Shown here in pieces: positions 1 through 9,487 of a DNA stretch of 64,000 nucleotides. The notes below the pieces were generated by a model that was not told the origin of the DNA, ran no database searches, and saw nothing but the letters and a program-made list of their open reading frames with translations. The DNA lies in assembly GCA_050480705.1 (NCBI GenBank), contig JBJHAX010000006.1, positions 1 to 64,000 on the forward strand, read 5' to 3'. Position 1 is the first letter of the stretch. Each line of letters begins with the position of its first letter. The DNA comes from JBJHAX01 sp050480705 (lineage in GTDB: Bacteria > Actinomycetota > Nitriliruptoria > Nitriliruptorales > Nitriliruptoraceae). Position numbers and translations under genes: made by a program.

Positions 1-124
1 CCCCCCGGCCCGCGCGGCGGCGCCCCCCCCACCCCCCGCCGGCCGTCCCCGCCCGCCCCCCCCCCCCCGGCGGGTGTTAGCCCCCCGGGGGGGGGCCCCG
101 CTTCTCCCCCGTTTGATTTCGTGC
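1..124. repeat. Low-complexity poly-C/poly-G scaffold end
   Basis: The first ~110 bases are runs of C and G with almost no A or T, unlike the balanced GC-rich coding sequence that follows. No open frame or regulatory signal is recognisable. This looks like a poor-quality contig end rather than genomic sequence. The ammonium transporter stop codon lies just inside the readable part. Confidence 0.7.
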
Positions 125-1429
125 CTACACGAGCTCGGGGTACCCGGGCACACCGTGCTCGTTGACGTCAAGACCCTCGATCTCCTCTTCCTCTGACACG
201 CGCAGCTGGCCGATGGCCTTGAGCACACCGAACAGCACCGCAGAGGCCAGTGCGACCCAGGCGGCCACACCGAGGATGCCGATGATCTGCGCGATGAGCA
301 GGTCCACACCGCCGCCGAAGAACAGGCCGCCGTCAGCGGCTGCGAGGCCGACCCACAGGGTGCCGAGCACACCGCAGGTGCCGTGGACGCTGATCGCGCC
401 GACCGGGTCGTCGATGCGCAGCCGGTCGAAGGTCGTCACCGACACGGCGACGAGCACACCGGCGAGCAGCCCGACGAGCACCGCCATGTTGTTGCTGACC
501 GCGTCCGCGCCGGCGGTGATGCCGACCAGGCCGGCAAGGATGCCGTTCGCGGTCATCGCGACGTCCCACTTGCCACCCTTGATGCGCGTCCAGAACGCCG
601 CGGCGACCCCGCCGGCACCACCGGCGAGCGCGGTGGTGACGATCACCTTCGCGATGGTCACCCCATCGAGTTCGAGCACCGACCCGCCGTTGAACCCGAA
701 CCAGCCGAAGAACAGGAGCAGGGTTCCGAGCGCAGCCAGCGGCATCGAGTGGCCAGGGATGGCACGTGCGGCGCCGGTCACCGGGTCGAACTTGCCGATC
801 CGTGGACCGAGGAATGCCGCGCCAACGAGTGCCGCGACACCACCGGTCATGTGCACGATGGTGGATCCGGCGAAGTCGGCGAAGCCGAGCTGGTCGATCC
901 AGCCGCCGCCCCACGTCCAGGCACCGACCACCGGGTAGATGACAGCGGTCATGACCACCGCAACGGCAATGTAGGCACCGAACTTCATCCGCTCGGCGAC
1001 CGCACCCGACACGATCGTCGCGGCGGTGGCGGCGAACATCGCCTGGAAGGCGAAGTCCATCTCGAGCGTTGCGTCCGGGTCGTAGGAATCACCGATCAGG
1101 AAGAAGTTGTCGGTTCCGATCAGTCCGGCGACCTGCTCGCCGTACATCAGGCCCCACCCGATGGCGTAGTAGGTGAGGACACCGAGCGAGATCGTCAGCA
1201 GGTTCTTGCCGATGATGTTCGCGGCGTTCTTGGTCCGGGTCATGCCCGCCTCGAGGAGGGCGAATCCGGCGTGCATGATGAACACCAGCACAGTGGCGAG
1301 CATCAGGTAGAGGACGATCGTCGCCTGCGCGAGATCGTCGATGGAGATCGCATCCTGGGCGTGGGCGGGCGCCACGGCCACCACCAGCAGCAGGGACGTG
1401 ATCACCCCCAGCTTCAGCAGTCGCTTCAC
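125..1429 (-). CDS. amt: Ammonium transporter (Amt family)
   Basis: Inner-membrane channel of the Amt/Mep/Rh family that takes up ammonium. The two pore histidines of the family are present at residues ~193 (STIVHMTGG) and ~349 (SVHGTCGVLG), with the usual series of about eleven hydrophobic segments. I chose the GTG at 1429 (434 aa): GGAGG sits 8 nt upstream and the protein then begins with a signal peptide ending AHA at residues ~20-22. A longer reading to 1573 adds 48 Arg/Ser/Thr-rich residues that look non-coding. No glnK (PII) gene follows, but the scaffold ends here, so a partner may have been lost. Divergent from nadE. Confidence 0.93.
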   Translation of the reverse strand: MKRLLKLGVITSLLLVVAVAPAHAQDAISIDDLAQATIVLYLMLATVLVFIMHAGFALLEAGMTRTKNAANIIGKNLLTISLGVLTYYAIGWGLMYGEQVAGLIGTDNFFLIGDSYDPDATLEMDFAFQAMFAATAATIVSGAVAERMKFGAYIAVAVVMTAVIYPVVGAWTWGGGWIDQLGFADFAGSTIVHMTGGVAALVGAAFLGPRIGKFDPVTGAARAIPGHSMPLAALGTLLLFFGWFGFNGGSVLELDGVTIAKVIVTTALAGGAGGVAAAFWTRIKGGKWDVAMTANGILAGLVGITAGADAVSNNMAVLVGLLAGVLVAVSVTTFDRLRIDDPVGAISVHGTCGVLGTLWVGLAAADGGLFFGGGVDLLIAQIIGILGVAAWVALASAVLFGVLKAIGQLRVSEEEEIEGLDVNEHGVPGYPELV

Positions 1430-1601
1430 GAGGGGAACCCTCCGGTCGTCGGTTCGGTCGGCCCCGGCCGTGGCGGTGCGACGGGGTCCCGTCGTCCCAC
1501 CGAGGCTGGCCGGTACGGTCGAGGACGCTACGGAGCGGTGATTTCTCTTCCGTTGAGGCATGGTTTCCGCCATGTTTCATCTCACCGAAAGGCCCAGCCA
1601 C

Positions 1602-3332
1602 GTGAGACTTCGCATCGCGATGGCCCAGATCCCCTCACGAGTGGGTGACATCGACGGCAACTCACAGCTCGTCCTCGACGCCTGGACGAGGGCTGCGGAC
1701 CGAGGCGCGGACCTGGTGGTCTTCACCGAGCTGACGGTCACCGGCTACCCACCCGAAGATCTGCTGCTCAAGCGCGAGTTCGTCGATGCGAACCTCGGTG
1801 CGCTCGAGCGGCTCGCCGATCAGGGGCCGCAGGGCACGGTCGCCGTCGTCGGTTTCGTCGGCGCCGGCGCGGGCGACGCCACCGACCGCGACCACTGGGA
1901 CGTGTCGCTGGCGACCCGCGACCTCACGAACTCGGCTGCCGTGATCGCCGACGGCGCGATCGTGGCGACCTATGACAAGGTGCGCCTGCCGAACTATGGG
2001 GTCTTCGACGAGGCCCGCTACTTCATGCCGGGCGAGCGCCCGTGTGTCATCTCGATCGGCGGCGTCGCTGTCGGTGTGACGATCTGCGAGGACCTGTGGA
2101 CCGAGAACGGGCCGATGCAGCAGGCCGCACGTGCCGGCGCGAAGGTGCTGGTGAGCTTGAACGCATCCCCGTTCCATCGCGGCAAGCAGGCTGACCGTGA
2201 ACGCTGGGTGACCCATCACGCGACGCAGGCAGGTGCGTGGGTCGCCTACTGCAACGTCGTCGGCGGCCAGGACGAGGTCGTGTTCGACGGCGACTCGATG
2301 CTCGCCGCTCCCGACGGGACCGTCGTCGCACGCGGCAGGCAGTTCCGCGACGATCTCGTCGTTGCCGACATCGACGTCGACACACCGGCCTCTGCCGACC
2401 TGCTGGCGCTCACCGGCGCCGGCGACGAGCGCCCCGCGCTGCCAGACGTCGACGTTGCCGAACGGCTCGACGAGCACGGCGAGGTGTGGGCCGCGCTCAC
2501 CCGTGCCACACGTGACTACTGCCACCGCAACGGCTTTCGCGACGCAATCGTCGGCCTGTCGGGCGGGATCGACTCTGCAGTGGCCGCAACGATCGCCGTC
2601 GACGCCCTGGGTGCGGAGCACGTGACCGGGGTGGCGATGCCCTCCCCGTACTCCTCGTTGCATTCGCTCGAGGATGCTCGTGCGCTCGCAGATGCGCTCG
2701 GCTGCCGCTTCGAGGAGCTCGCGATCGGCGAGATGCTCTCATCGGCGTCATCGACGTTGGGTGATCTGGTCGCGACCGGCTTCGGCGACGAGGCGACCGG
2801 CACGGCCGGTGTCGCCTACGAGAACCTGCAGTCGCGGCTGCGTGGCGCGCTGCTGATGGCGATGTCGAATGAGCACGGCGCGATCGTGCTCACCACTGGG
2901 AACAAGTCGGAGTATGCGGTGGGTTACGCCACTTTGTACGGCGACATGGCGGGCGGGTTCGCGCCGCTCAAGGACGTCCCCAAGCTGCTGGTGTACGACC
3001 TGGCGCGCTGGCGCAACCGCGACGGCGGACCCATTCCGGTCTCGAGCATCGACAAGCCGCCGTCCGCCGAGCTGCGTCCCGGCCAGCGCGACGACGACTC
3101 GTTGCCCGACTACGCGGTCCTTGACGACATCGTCGCCGCCTACGTCGAACGTGACCTCGGTATCGACGACATCATCGCGCGCGGCCATGACCGGGATGTG
3201 GTGGCACAGGTGGTGCAGATGATCGACCGGGCCGAATACAAGCGTCGTCAGGCAGCACCAGGCCCCAAGATCACCGAGCGCGCGTTCGGGCGCGACCGGC
3301 GGGTGCCGATCACCAGCGGCTGGCGGGGATAG
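1602..3332 (+). CDS. nadE: Glutamine-dependent NAD+ synthetase
   Basis: Catalyses the last step of NAD+ synthesis, amidating deamido-NAD+ with ammonia released from glutamine. The N-terminal ~280 residues are a nitrilase-type glutaminase with the Glu (FTELTVTGYP, ~43), Lys (YDKVRLPNYG, ~125) and Cys (VTICEDLW, ~162) triad. The C-terminal half is the synthetase with the ATP PP-loop SGGIDS near residue 320. The GTG at 1602 (VRLRIAMAQ) is preferred because GAAAGG lies ~10 nt upstream and homologues start at this motif. An ATG at 1560 would overlap the divergent amt region. The size, 576 aa, is normal for a two-domain bacterial NadE. nadB lies 1.4 kb downstream. Confidence 0.96.
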   Translation: MRLRIAMAQIPSRVGDIDGNSQLVLDAWTRAADRGADLVVFTELTVTGYPPEDLLLKREFVDANLGALERLADQGPQGTVAVVGFVGAGAGDATDRDHWDVSLATRDLTNSAAVIADGAIVATYDKVRLPNYGVFDEARYFMPGERPCVISIGGVAVGVTICEDLWTENGPMQQAARAGAKVLVSLNASPFHRGKQADRERWVTHHATQAGAWVAYCNVVGGQDEVVFDGDSMLAAPDGTVVARGRQFRDDLVVADIDVDTPASADLLALTGAGDERPALPDVDVAERLDEHGEVWAALTRATRDYCHRNGFRDAIVGLSGGIDSAVAATIAVDALGAEHVTGVAMPSPYSSLHSLEDARALADALGCRFEELAIGEMLSSASSTLGDLVATGFGDEATGTAGVAYENLQSRLRGALLMAMSNEHGAIVLTTGNKSEYAVGYATLYGDMAGGFAPLKDVPKLLVYDLARWRNRDGGPIPVSSIDKPPSAELRPGQRDDDSLPDYAVLDDIVAAYVERDLGIDDIIARGHDRDVVAQVVQMIDRAEYKRRQAAPGPKITERAFGRDRRVPITSGWRG

Positions 3333-3438
3333 GTCACGCAGAAGTCGATTCGGCGCGTCCGGTGCGGCACACTGTGCCCCACACCTGTTCGACAAACCGC
3401 TGGACCTGCGTATGCGGGCCGGCAGGAGGAGTCTGAAG

Positions 3439-4293
<855 letters not shown>

Positions 4294-4537
4294 ACGCCGC
4301 TGAGGCGCCACCACCGTGCGCAGCGCAGGCTGCTCGTGGACGTGCTGCGTGCCCGGCCACGGCCAGCAGCGCGATGTAACGCTGCGGCCCTGTGTCGCTA
4401 CGGGGTGCTGTCGCCCGTTCGGGGCGGTAACGTGCGCACCGCGCCCGGCCCGGGCATCGACACCCGAGGACCGACGGCACATCACGACAGCATGGTGGGC
4501 CCCGCACACATCGCATCGCAACCATGCCGGAGGAACC

Positions 4538-4777
4538 GTGAACGCAGCCGAGGTGCCAAGCGATCTGTACCGGGCGCTGACGCGTAACCGCACGGGCTAC
4601 GACGGTGTCCTGTTCGACGTCCAGTTGCAGGTGATCAGCACCGGTGCGCTCGTCTGGGCACAAAGCTTCTCTGACGAGGCCCAGGCCGAAGCGTTCCACG
4701 ACGAGCTCGAAACCGATCTCAAACAGCTGGAGCTGCCCGAGTTCCGCAGCAAATACAGCGTGCCGTCGACCAGCTGA
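4538..4777 (+). CDS. Small conserved-looking protein of unknown function
   Basis: A 79-residue acidic protein starting at GTG 4538 with GGAGG ~4 nt upstream, ending 6 nt before nadB. It reads as a compact soluble fold (TGYDGVLFDVQLQVISTG, then an acidic helix EAQAEAFHDELETDL). No family or function is recognised. The tight spacing suggests co-transcription with nadB. The 244 bases between panB and this gene hold no convincing gene or RNA. Confidence 0.65.
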   Translation: MNAAEVPSDLYRALTRNRTGYDGVLFDVQLQVISTGALVWAQSFSDEAQAEAFHDELETDLKQLELPEFRSKYSVPSTS

Positions 4778-4783
4778 CGATTC

Positions 4784-6319
4784 GTGCTGCGAACTGACGT
4801 CGCCGTCATCGGCGCCGGCGCCGCCGGCTTGTACCTCGCCGCCCAGCTCCCGGCTGGTGTCGAGGTCACCGTGATCGACAAGGGACATCCCGGCGGCGAT
4901 TCAGGATCGTCACCGTGGGCCCAGGCCGGGCTCGCCGCCGCGATCGGTCCCGATGACTCCCCGAGCATGCACGCCGACGACACGCGTGCCGCGGGCGACG
5001 GCCTGTGCGACCCGGTCGCCACCGAGGTGCTCGCAGCAGAAGCTCCCGGCCACGTCGAGCAGCTGCTGGCCTATGGCGCCCGCTTCGACCGCCACGGCCC
5101 CGACGGACCGCTCGACCTCGCACGCGAAGGTGGTCAGCGGGCAGCACGGTCGGTGCGTCGCGCGGATGCGACGGGCGCCGAGCTGATCCGCGTGTTGCGT
5201 GCACAGGTCGCCGACCGTGTCGAACGGCTGGCCGGCATCGCCTGCGCGCTCGCACGCGACGACCGCGGACGGGTGCACGGCGTATGGGTGATCACCGACG
5301 ACGGGCTCGTCGGTGTTGCCGCCCGGGCCGTGGTGATCGCCACCGGCGGTGTCGGCGGGCTGTATGCGGCGACGACGAATCCCGCCTCGGCGACCGGCGA
5401 CGGGCTCGCGCTTGCGGTCACTGCCGGTGCGGCCGCACGCGATCTGGAGTTCGTGCAGTTCCACCCGACCGGTCTGGCCATCGGTGAACAGCGCCGCTTC
5501 CTGCTCACCGAGGCACTGCGCGGAGCCGGTGCGACATTGCACGACGAAGAAGGACGCCGGTTCATGCCGGGAGTGCATCCCGACGCGGAACTTGCCGCAC
5601 GCCACGTCGTCGCACGCGCGATCCTCGACGAAGCTGCCGGGGTGGCGTGGCTCGATGCCACGATGATCGGACGCGAACAGCTCGAGCAGGAGTTCCCGAC
5701 GGCCATCGAAGGCGCACGCGCCTACGGGTTCGACCTCGCAACCGAGCGCGTTCCGGTCGCACCGGCAGCCCACTACCACGTCGGCGGGATACGCACGGAC
5801 CTCTACGGGCGCTCCAGCCTCGAAGGCCTCTACGTCGCAGGTGAAGCGGCGTCCACCGGCGTGCACGGCGCGAACCGGCTCGCCGGCAACTCGCTGTCCG
5901 AAGCACTGGTGTTCGCCGCCCGTACCGCCCGTGCCATCGAACACGATGCTTCCTCGGCGCCCGCCACGCTGGGTGATGCGCCGCAGTTCGGCGATGACAC
6001 GCACGACCACAGCGACGTGATGGACCGCCTGCGCGAACGGATGACCGCAGATGCGGGTGCACGCCGCGACGCGCAGCGCCTGAGCGCACTCGCGTCAGAC
6101 ATCGACACGTGGCGAGGCGAACTCGGCCGGCCGGCAGCGCTGGTCAACGCCGTGCTGCCGAGACTGGCGCTGCGTACCGCTGCCCTGATCGTCCACGGCG
6201 CGCTCGTGCGCACCGAATCGCGCGGCGGTCACCGACGCACCGACATGCCTGAGCGCGACCCAGCATGGGACGGCGTCCACGTCGAACAGATCGACCCGAG
6301 CGACGAGCCGTTCAGCTGA
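4784..6319 (+). CDS. nadB: L-aspartate oxidase
   Basis: FAD enzyme that oxidises L-aspartate to iminoaspartate for de novo quinolinate and NAD synthesis. The N-terminus carries the Rossmann motif VIGAGAAGLYLA. FVQFHPTGL and HYHVGGIRTD (substrate-site region) and GEAASTGVHGANRLAGNSL (FAD-binding C-terminal motif) match the succinate dehydrogenase/NadB family. The conserved SGANRLAGNSL-type ending plus the short helical C-terminal domain favour NadB over a fumarate reductase flavoprotein. GTG start at 4784, 6 nt after the upstream small gene. nadA and nadC are not in the window. The 3' end overlaps the convergent ferritin-like gene by 8 bp. Confidence 0.9.
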   Translation: MLRTDVAVIGAGAAGLYLAAQLPAGVEVTVIDKGHPGGDSGSSPWAQAGLAAAIGPDDSPSMHADDTRAAGDGLCDPVATEVLAAEAPGHVEQLLAYGARFDRHGPDGPLDLAREGGQRAARSVRRADATGAELIRVLRAQVADRVERLAGIACALARDDRGRVHGVWVITDDGLVGVAARAVVIATGGVGGLYAATTNPASATGDGLALAVTAGAAARDLEFVQFHPTGLAIGEQRRFLLTEALRGAGATLHDEEGRRFMPGVHPDAELAARHVVARAILDEAAGVAWLDATMIGREQLEQEFPTAIEGARAYGFDLATERVPVAPAAHYHVGGIRTDLYGRSSLEGLYVAGEAASTGVHGANRLAGNSLSEALVFAARTARAIEHDASSAPATLGDAPQFGDDTHDHSDVMDRLRERMTADAGARRDAQRLSALASDIDTWRGELGRPAALVNAVLPRLALRTAALIVHGALVRTESRGGHRRTDMPERDPAWDGVHVEQIDPSDEPFS

Positions 6320-6983
6320 CGTCGTCGAGGTCTTCGAGCCCGAGTTCGATCACACGACGCCGGTGGCCTTCGAGCACGCCCATCGCCAACCGTTTGACAC
6401 GTCCTTCGGGCGATTCATCGGGCTGGCGGTCGGCATCCAACAGGATCGCGAGCGCATCGGTGTCAGCAACAACGAATTGAAACCCGGTGAGGGCACGACC
6501 GAGTAGATCAGCGGCGAGATGTCGGGCGCGTTCGCGATCGTCGTCGTCCTCGAGCATCGCGGCGAACCGTTCGATCGCCTGTTTCTGCGCATCTGCCCGG
6601 TCGAGTGCCGACACGATCAACTCGGCGGTGTCGTCGTCGACCGCTGGAGCGACAGCGCGGGCGAAGTCCGACGCAATGGGCAGTCCGAGCGCGAAGAACG
6701 CGGCGACGCCGAACCAGTCCTCGAGCGGCAGATTGTCGAAGTAGGCGTCGAACGCAGCGCGCTGGCGGTCCATGACCGCGCCGGGCAGTTCAGTGCGTTG
6801 TTCGAGTGCGGCGCGCAGCCGCACGTAGCGGGCGTGTTCCTCGACGGCGAACGCAGCGATGGCGTCGGCCTGGCCCGCGTCGGGGGCACGAGGGATGCTG
6901 CGTGCGCTCGCTTCGAACGCCCGCAGCTGGCCGTAGGTGAGCGCGCCGAGCAGCTCGACGATTGCGAGTTGCCGGTCGTCCAC
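6312..6983 (-). CDS. Ferritin-like (MiaE-type fold) protein
   Basis: A 223-residue all-helical protein. The order of helices with Glu/His ligand-like residues (FAVEEHARYVRLRAAL near residue 47, then later Asp/Glu-rich helices) resembles actinobacterial ferritin-like proteins related to the tRNA hydroxylase MiaE. I cannot confirm a complete di-iron site by eye, so the activity is open. GTG start with AGGAG ~5 nt upstream. It lies 30 bp downstream of the IclR-type regulator on the same strand and is probably co-transcribed with it. Its 3' end overlaps nadB convergently. Confidence 0.65.
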   Translation of the reverse strand: MDDRQLAIVELLGALTYGQLRAFEASARSIPRAPDAGQADAIAAFAVEEHARYVRLRAALEQRTELPGAVMDRQRAAFDAYFDNLPLEDWFGVAAFFALGLPIASDFARAVAPAVDDDTAELIVSALDRADAQKQAIERFAAMLEDDDDRERARHLAADLLGRALTGFQFVVADTDALAILLDADRQPDESPEGRVKRLAMGVLEGHRRRVIELGLEDLDDVS

Positions 6984-7013
6984 GGATGCTCCTGGAGGCG
7001 TCGGTCCGAGCGG

Positions 7014-7745
7014 TCAGCTCGCGCGGCGTGGACGCCAGCCGAGGCGTTCGCTGATCTCGCGGGCCGAGCGCAGCACCCGCAGCGCGATGCTTTCGGGTTC
7101 GGGCAGGCGTGCCGTGGGCGCAACGATGCCGACTGCAGCCACCGCACGGCCCGTGTGGTCGAAAACTGGTGCGGCGACGCCTGAGGCGCCGGGCTCCAGC
7201 TCGTCGCGGGTGTAGGCGACACCTCGTTGGCGGACCGGCTGCAGGTCGCCCATCTGTGCACCCTCGGGCAGAAACGCAAGCAGGGCCTTGCCGTGCGCCG
7301 CCACTCCGAGGGGATGACGAAAGCCCACGCGGTAATTGACCTGCACGAAGCGGTCGTCGGGCTCGATCACCTCGACGACGACGAGATCGTCGCGGTCGCG
7401 TACCGCAAGGCACGCCGTCTCGTTGGTGTCCTCCGACAGCGCCCGCAGGGGTGGGCCGGCGAGCCGGCGCACCTCAAGGCCCTGCGCGGCGCGCACGCCG
7501 AGTTCGAGCATCGACAGGCCGAGTCGGTAGCGCCGCGAGTCGGCGTCGCGCGTCACGAATCCTTCGGCTGTGAGCGTGTCGAGCAACCGGTAGAGCACTG
7601 CACGATCGAGTCCGGTCGCTTCGGCGAGGCCCGACACGGTCGCCCCGTCGGCGTGCTCCCCGAGCGCGGTCAGCAGCGCCAGCCCGCGCGAGAGGGTCCG
7701 CGAACCGCTCGACCGACGCCCACCCGTGTCATCGTCGCTCGCCAC
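7014..7745 (-). CDS. IclR-family transcriptional regulator
   Basis: Has an N-terminal winged helix-turn-helix (SRGLALLTALGEHADGATVSGLAEAT, then LDRAVLYRLLDTL and the wing RRYRLGL) and a C-terminal IclR effector domain with the small-molecule pocket region (VNYRVGFRHPLGVAAHGKALLAF). Length 243 aa from GTG 7745, which has AAAGGAG just upstream. A longer frame to 7859 adds an Arg-rich stretch I reject. IclR proteins usually regulate neighbouring catabolic genes; the only close candidate is the ferritin-like gene behind it, so the effector is unknown. Confidence 0.85.
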   Translation of the reverse strand: MASDDDTGGRRSSGSRTLSRGLALLTALGEHADGATVSGLAEATGLDRAVLYRLLDTLTAEGFVTRDADSRRYRLGLSMLELGVRAAQGLEVRRLAGPPLRALSEDTNETACLAVRDRDDLVVVEVIEPDDRFVQVNYRVGFRHPLGVAAHGKALLAFLPEGAQMGDLQPVRQRGVAYTRDELEPGASGVAAPVFDHTGRAVAAVGIVAPTARLPEPESIALRVLRSAREISERLGWRPRRAS

Positions 7746-8035
7746 GCGGCTCCTTTCACCCGTCCAACTCAGGTGTTGCTGTCTGTGCGTATCCGCCCGA
7801 CGCCGCAGCGTCCGCACCCTGCTCCGCGACGTGCCCGGTGCCTGCATATTGCGGCGCACACCACGTCGGTGACACCGCGCGGTGCGCGGCCGATGCGATT
7901 TTGCTGCGCGATCTGCGCACGGTCAAGCGATTGGCGTGCTGATGTCGTTGGGCTCAACCCCGCGGGTGTCGCGGCAGGCGTCGCTACCATCCCGGCCGCA
8001 CGACCTCAACCGCACCGCCGACGAGAGGCCCCCCG

Positions 8036-8605
8036 GTGCCCGACGAGCTCGAAAAGATCTTCGGCGGATCCCGCCGCGCGTACGACCGCCTCTTCGAGCA
8101 GCGTGTGCTGTTCCTCAAGGGCCCCATCGAGGACGACGTCGCGGACGCGATCATCGCCCAGATGCTGGCGCTCGACGCCGAGTCCGACGACGACATCACG
8201 CTGTACATCAACTCGCCGGGCGGCATCATCACCGGCATGTTCGCCCTCTACGACACGATGCGGTTGCTGTCGAGCAAAGTCGACACGCGCTGTGTCGGCC
8301 TTGCGGCCTCGGCAGGCGCCTTCCTCCTCGGCACGGGAACCGGCGTGCGGTCGTCGACCGAGAACGCCCGGATCATGCTCCACCAGCCCGCAGGTGGCGC
8401 GCAGGGCACCGCCAAGGACATCGAGATCCAGGCCAAGAACATCGTGTGGATGCGTGAGCGCATCAACGACATCCTCGCCGAACGCACCGGCCAGGACCTC
8501 GAGAAGATCCGTAAGGACACCGACCGCGACTACTGGATGACTGCGGGTGAAGCGCTCGAATACGGGCTGATCGATGAAGTCGTCGAACCAGGACGAGGCA
8601 CCTGA
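8036..8605 (+). CDS. clpP: ATP-dependent Clp protease proteolytic subunit
   Basis: Serine peptidase subunit of the ClpP tetradecamer, which degrades proteins delivered by ClpX or ClpC. The catalytic triad is visible: Ser92 (AASAGAFLLG), His116 (IMLHQPAGG) and Asp165 (DTDRDYWMTAGEA). YINSPGG marks the oxyanion region. 189 aa, GTG start with GAGAGG ~7 nt upstream. There is no adjacent second clpP and no clpX, unlike the usual clpP1-clpP2-clpX cluster, so this is probably an additional, solitary paralogue. The 176-bp gap upstream shows no recognisable element. Confidence 0.9.
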   Translation: MPDELEKIFGGSRRAYDRLFEQRVLFLKGPIEDDVADAIIAQMLALDAESDDDITLYINSPGGIITGMFALYDTMRLLSSKVDTRCVGLAASAGAFLLGTGTGVRSSTENARIMLHQPAGGAQGTAKDIEIQAKNIVWMRERINDILAERTGQDLEKIRKDTDRDYWMTAGEALEYGLIDEVVEPGRGT

Positions 8606-8664
8606 ACGTCGCACCCGCACCGACCACGATCGACCTGACCGCGTCACCGACGCGTCCGGTCCGG

Positions 8665-9360
8665 GTGGCGCTGCTCGAATGTGACCATGTGCCCGAGCCG
8701 CTGCGCGAGATCGGTGACGACTACGGCGCGATGTTCGTCCACCGCTTCGCCGAGCATGCGCCATGGGTGCGGTTCGATCGCATCGACGCGGTTGGTGGCG
8801 CCGAGCTTCCCTCCCCGAGCGACTACGACGCGGCGGTGATCACCGGTTCACGTCACAGCGTCAGCGACCCGCACGCATGGATCGAGCGGCTCGGCACGTT
8901 CGCGCGCAGCTGCGACGAGCTGGGCGTGCCACTCGTCGGCATCTGCTTCGGCCACCAATTGCTTGCTGCGACCCTGGGAGGGCGCGTAGAGCGCGCCGAG
9001 GCCGGCTGGGGGGTCGGGGTCCACGAGGCCGAAGTCCTCGCTCAGCGTGCCTGGATGCTGCCCGAGATCGACCGGTTCCGGCTCATCGTCAGCCACCAGG
9101 ACCAGGTCGTCGAACTTCCCGACGGCGCCGAACTGCTCGCCACGAGTCGACACGCACCGGTCGCTGCGTTCCAGGTGCGAAACACGCTGGGTTTCCAAGG
9201 GCATCCGGAGTTCGACGCCGCATTCGCTTCGGCGCTCATGGCGTCGCGCCAGGGCCGCATACCTGCCGAGGTGATCGACGCCGCCGAGACGTCGTTCGCA
9301 ACTCCCACCGACGACGCGGTGGTCACCACCTGGTTGGGTCGGTTCCTCGCCTCCGGTTGA
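8665..9360 (+). CDS. Class I glutamine amidotransferase-like protein
   Basis: GATase1-fold protein of 231 aa with the full triad: Cys94 in VGICFGHQLL, and His180 and Glu182 in GHPEF. Closest in character to the stand-alone GMP-synthase-like amidotransferases that act as gamma-glutamyl hydrolases or transfer ammonia to unknown partners. The start is uncertain: GTG 8665 has no clear ribosome site, and the coding sequence may be translationally coupled to clpP, which ends 60 bp upstream. The substrate is unknown. Confidence 0.8.
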   Translation: MALLECDHVPEPLREIGDDYGAMFVHRFAEHAPWVRFDRIDAVGGAELPSPSDYDAAVITGSRHSVSDPHAWIERLGTFARSCDELGVPLVGICFGHQLLAATLGGRVERAEAGWGVGVHEAEVLAQRAWMLPEIDRFRLIVSHQDQVVELPDGAELLATSRHAPVAAFQVRNTLGFQGHPEFDAAFASALMASRQGRIPAEVIDAAETSFATPTDDAVVTTWLGRFLASG

Positions 9361-9487
9361 CGCAGGACCGGATCAGCCGGCACCGACGCTCCCGAGGACG
9401 CCAGCAGCTCGCGACCGCGATTGGCCGCCGACGCCCGTCACGAAGCGCCGATGCATAGGGTGTCAGACACGCAGCAGATGAGGCGCG

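Noticed and set aside
333..914. Long Arg-rich reading frames opposite or within known genes throughout the window
   Set aside because: They are by-products of high GC content: Arg/Ala/Pro-rich, no ribosome sites and fully overlapped by well-supported genes.
4294..4537. tRNA or other RNA gene in the panB-nadB gap
   Set aside because: No cloverleaf arms or T-loop consensus seen. I also found no tRNA in other gaps, though a proper covariance search could still find one.
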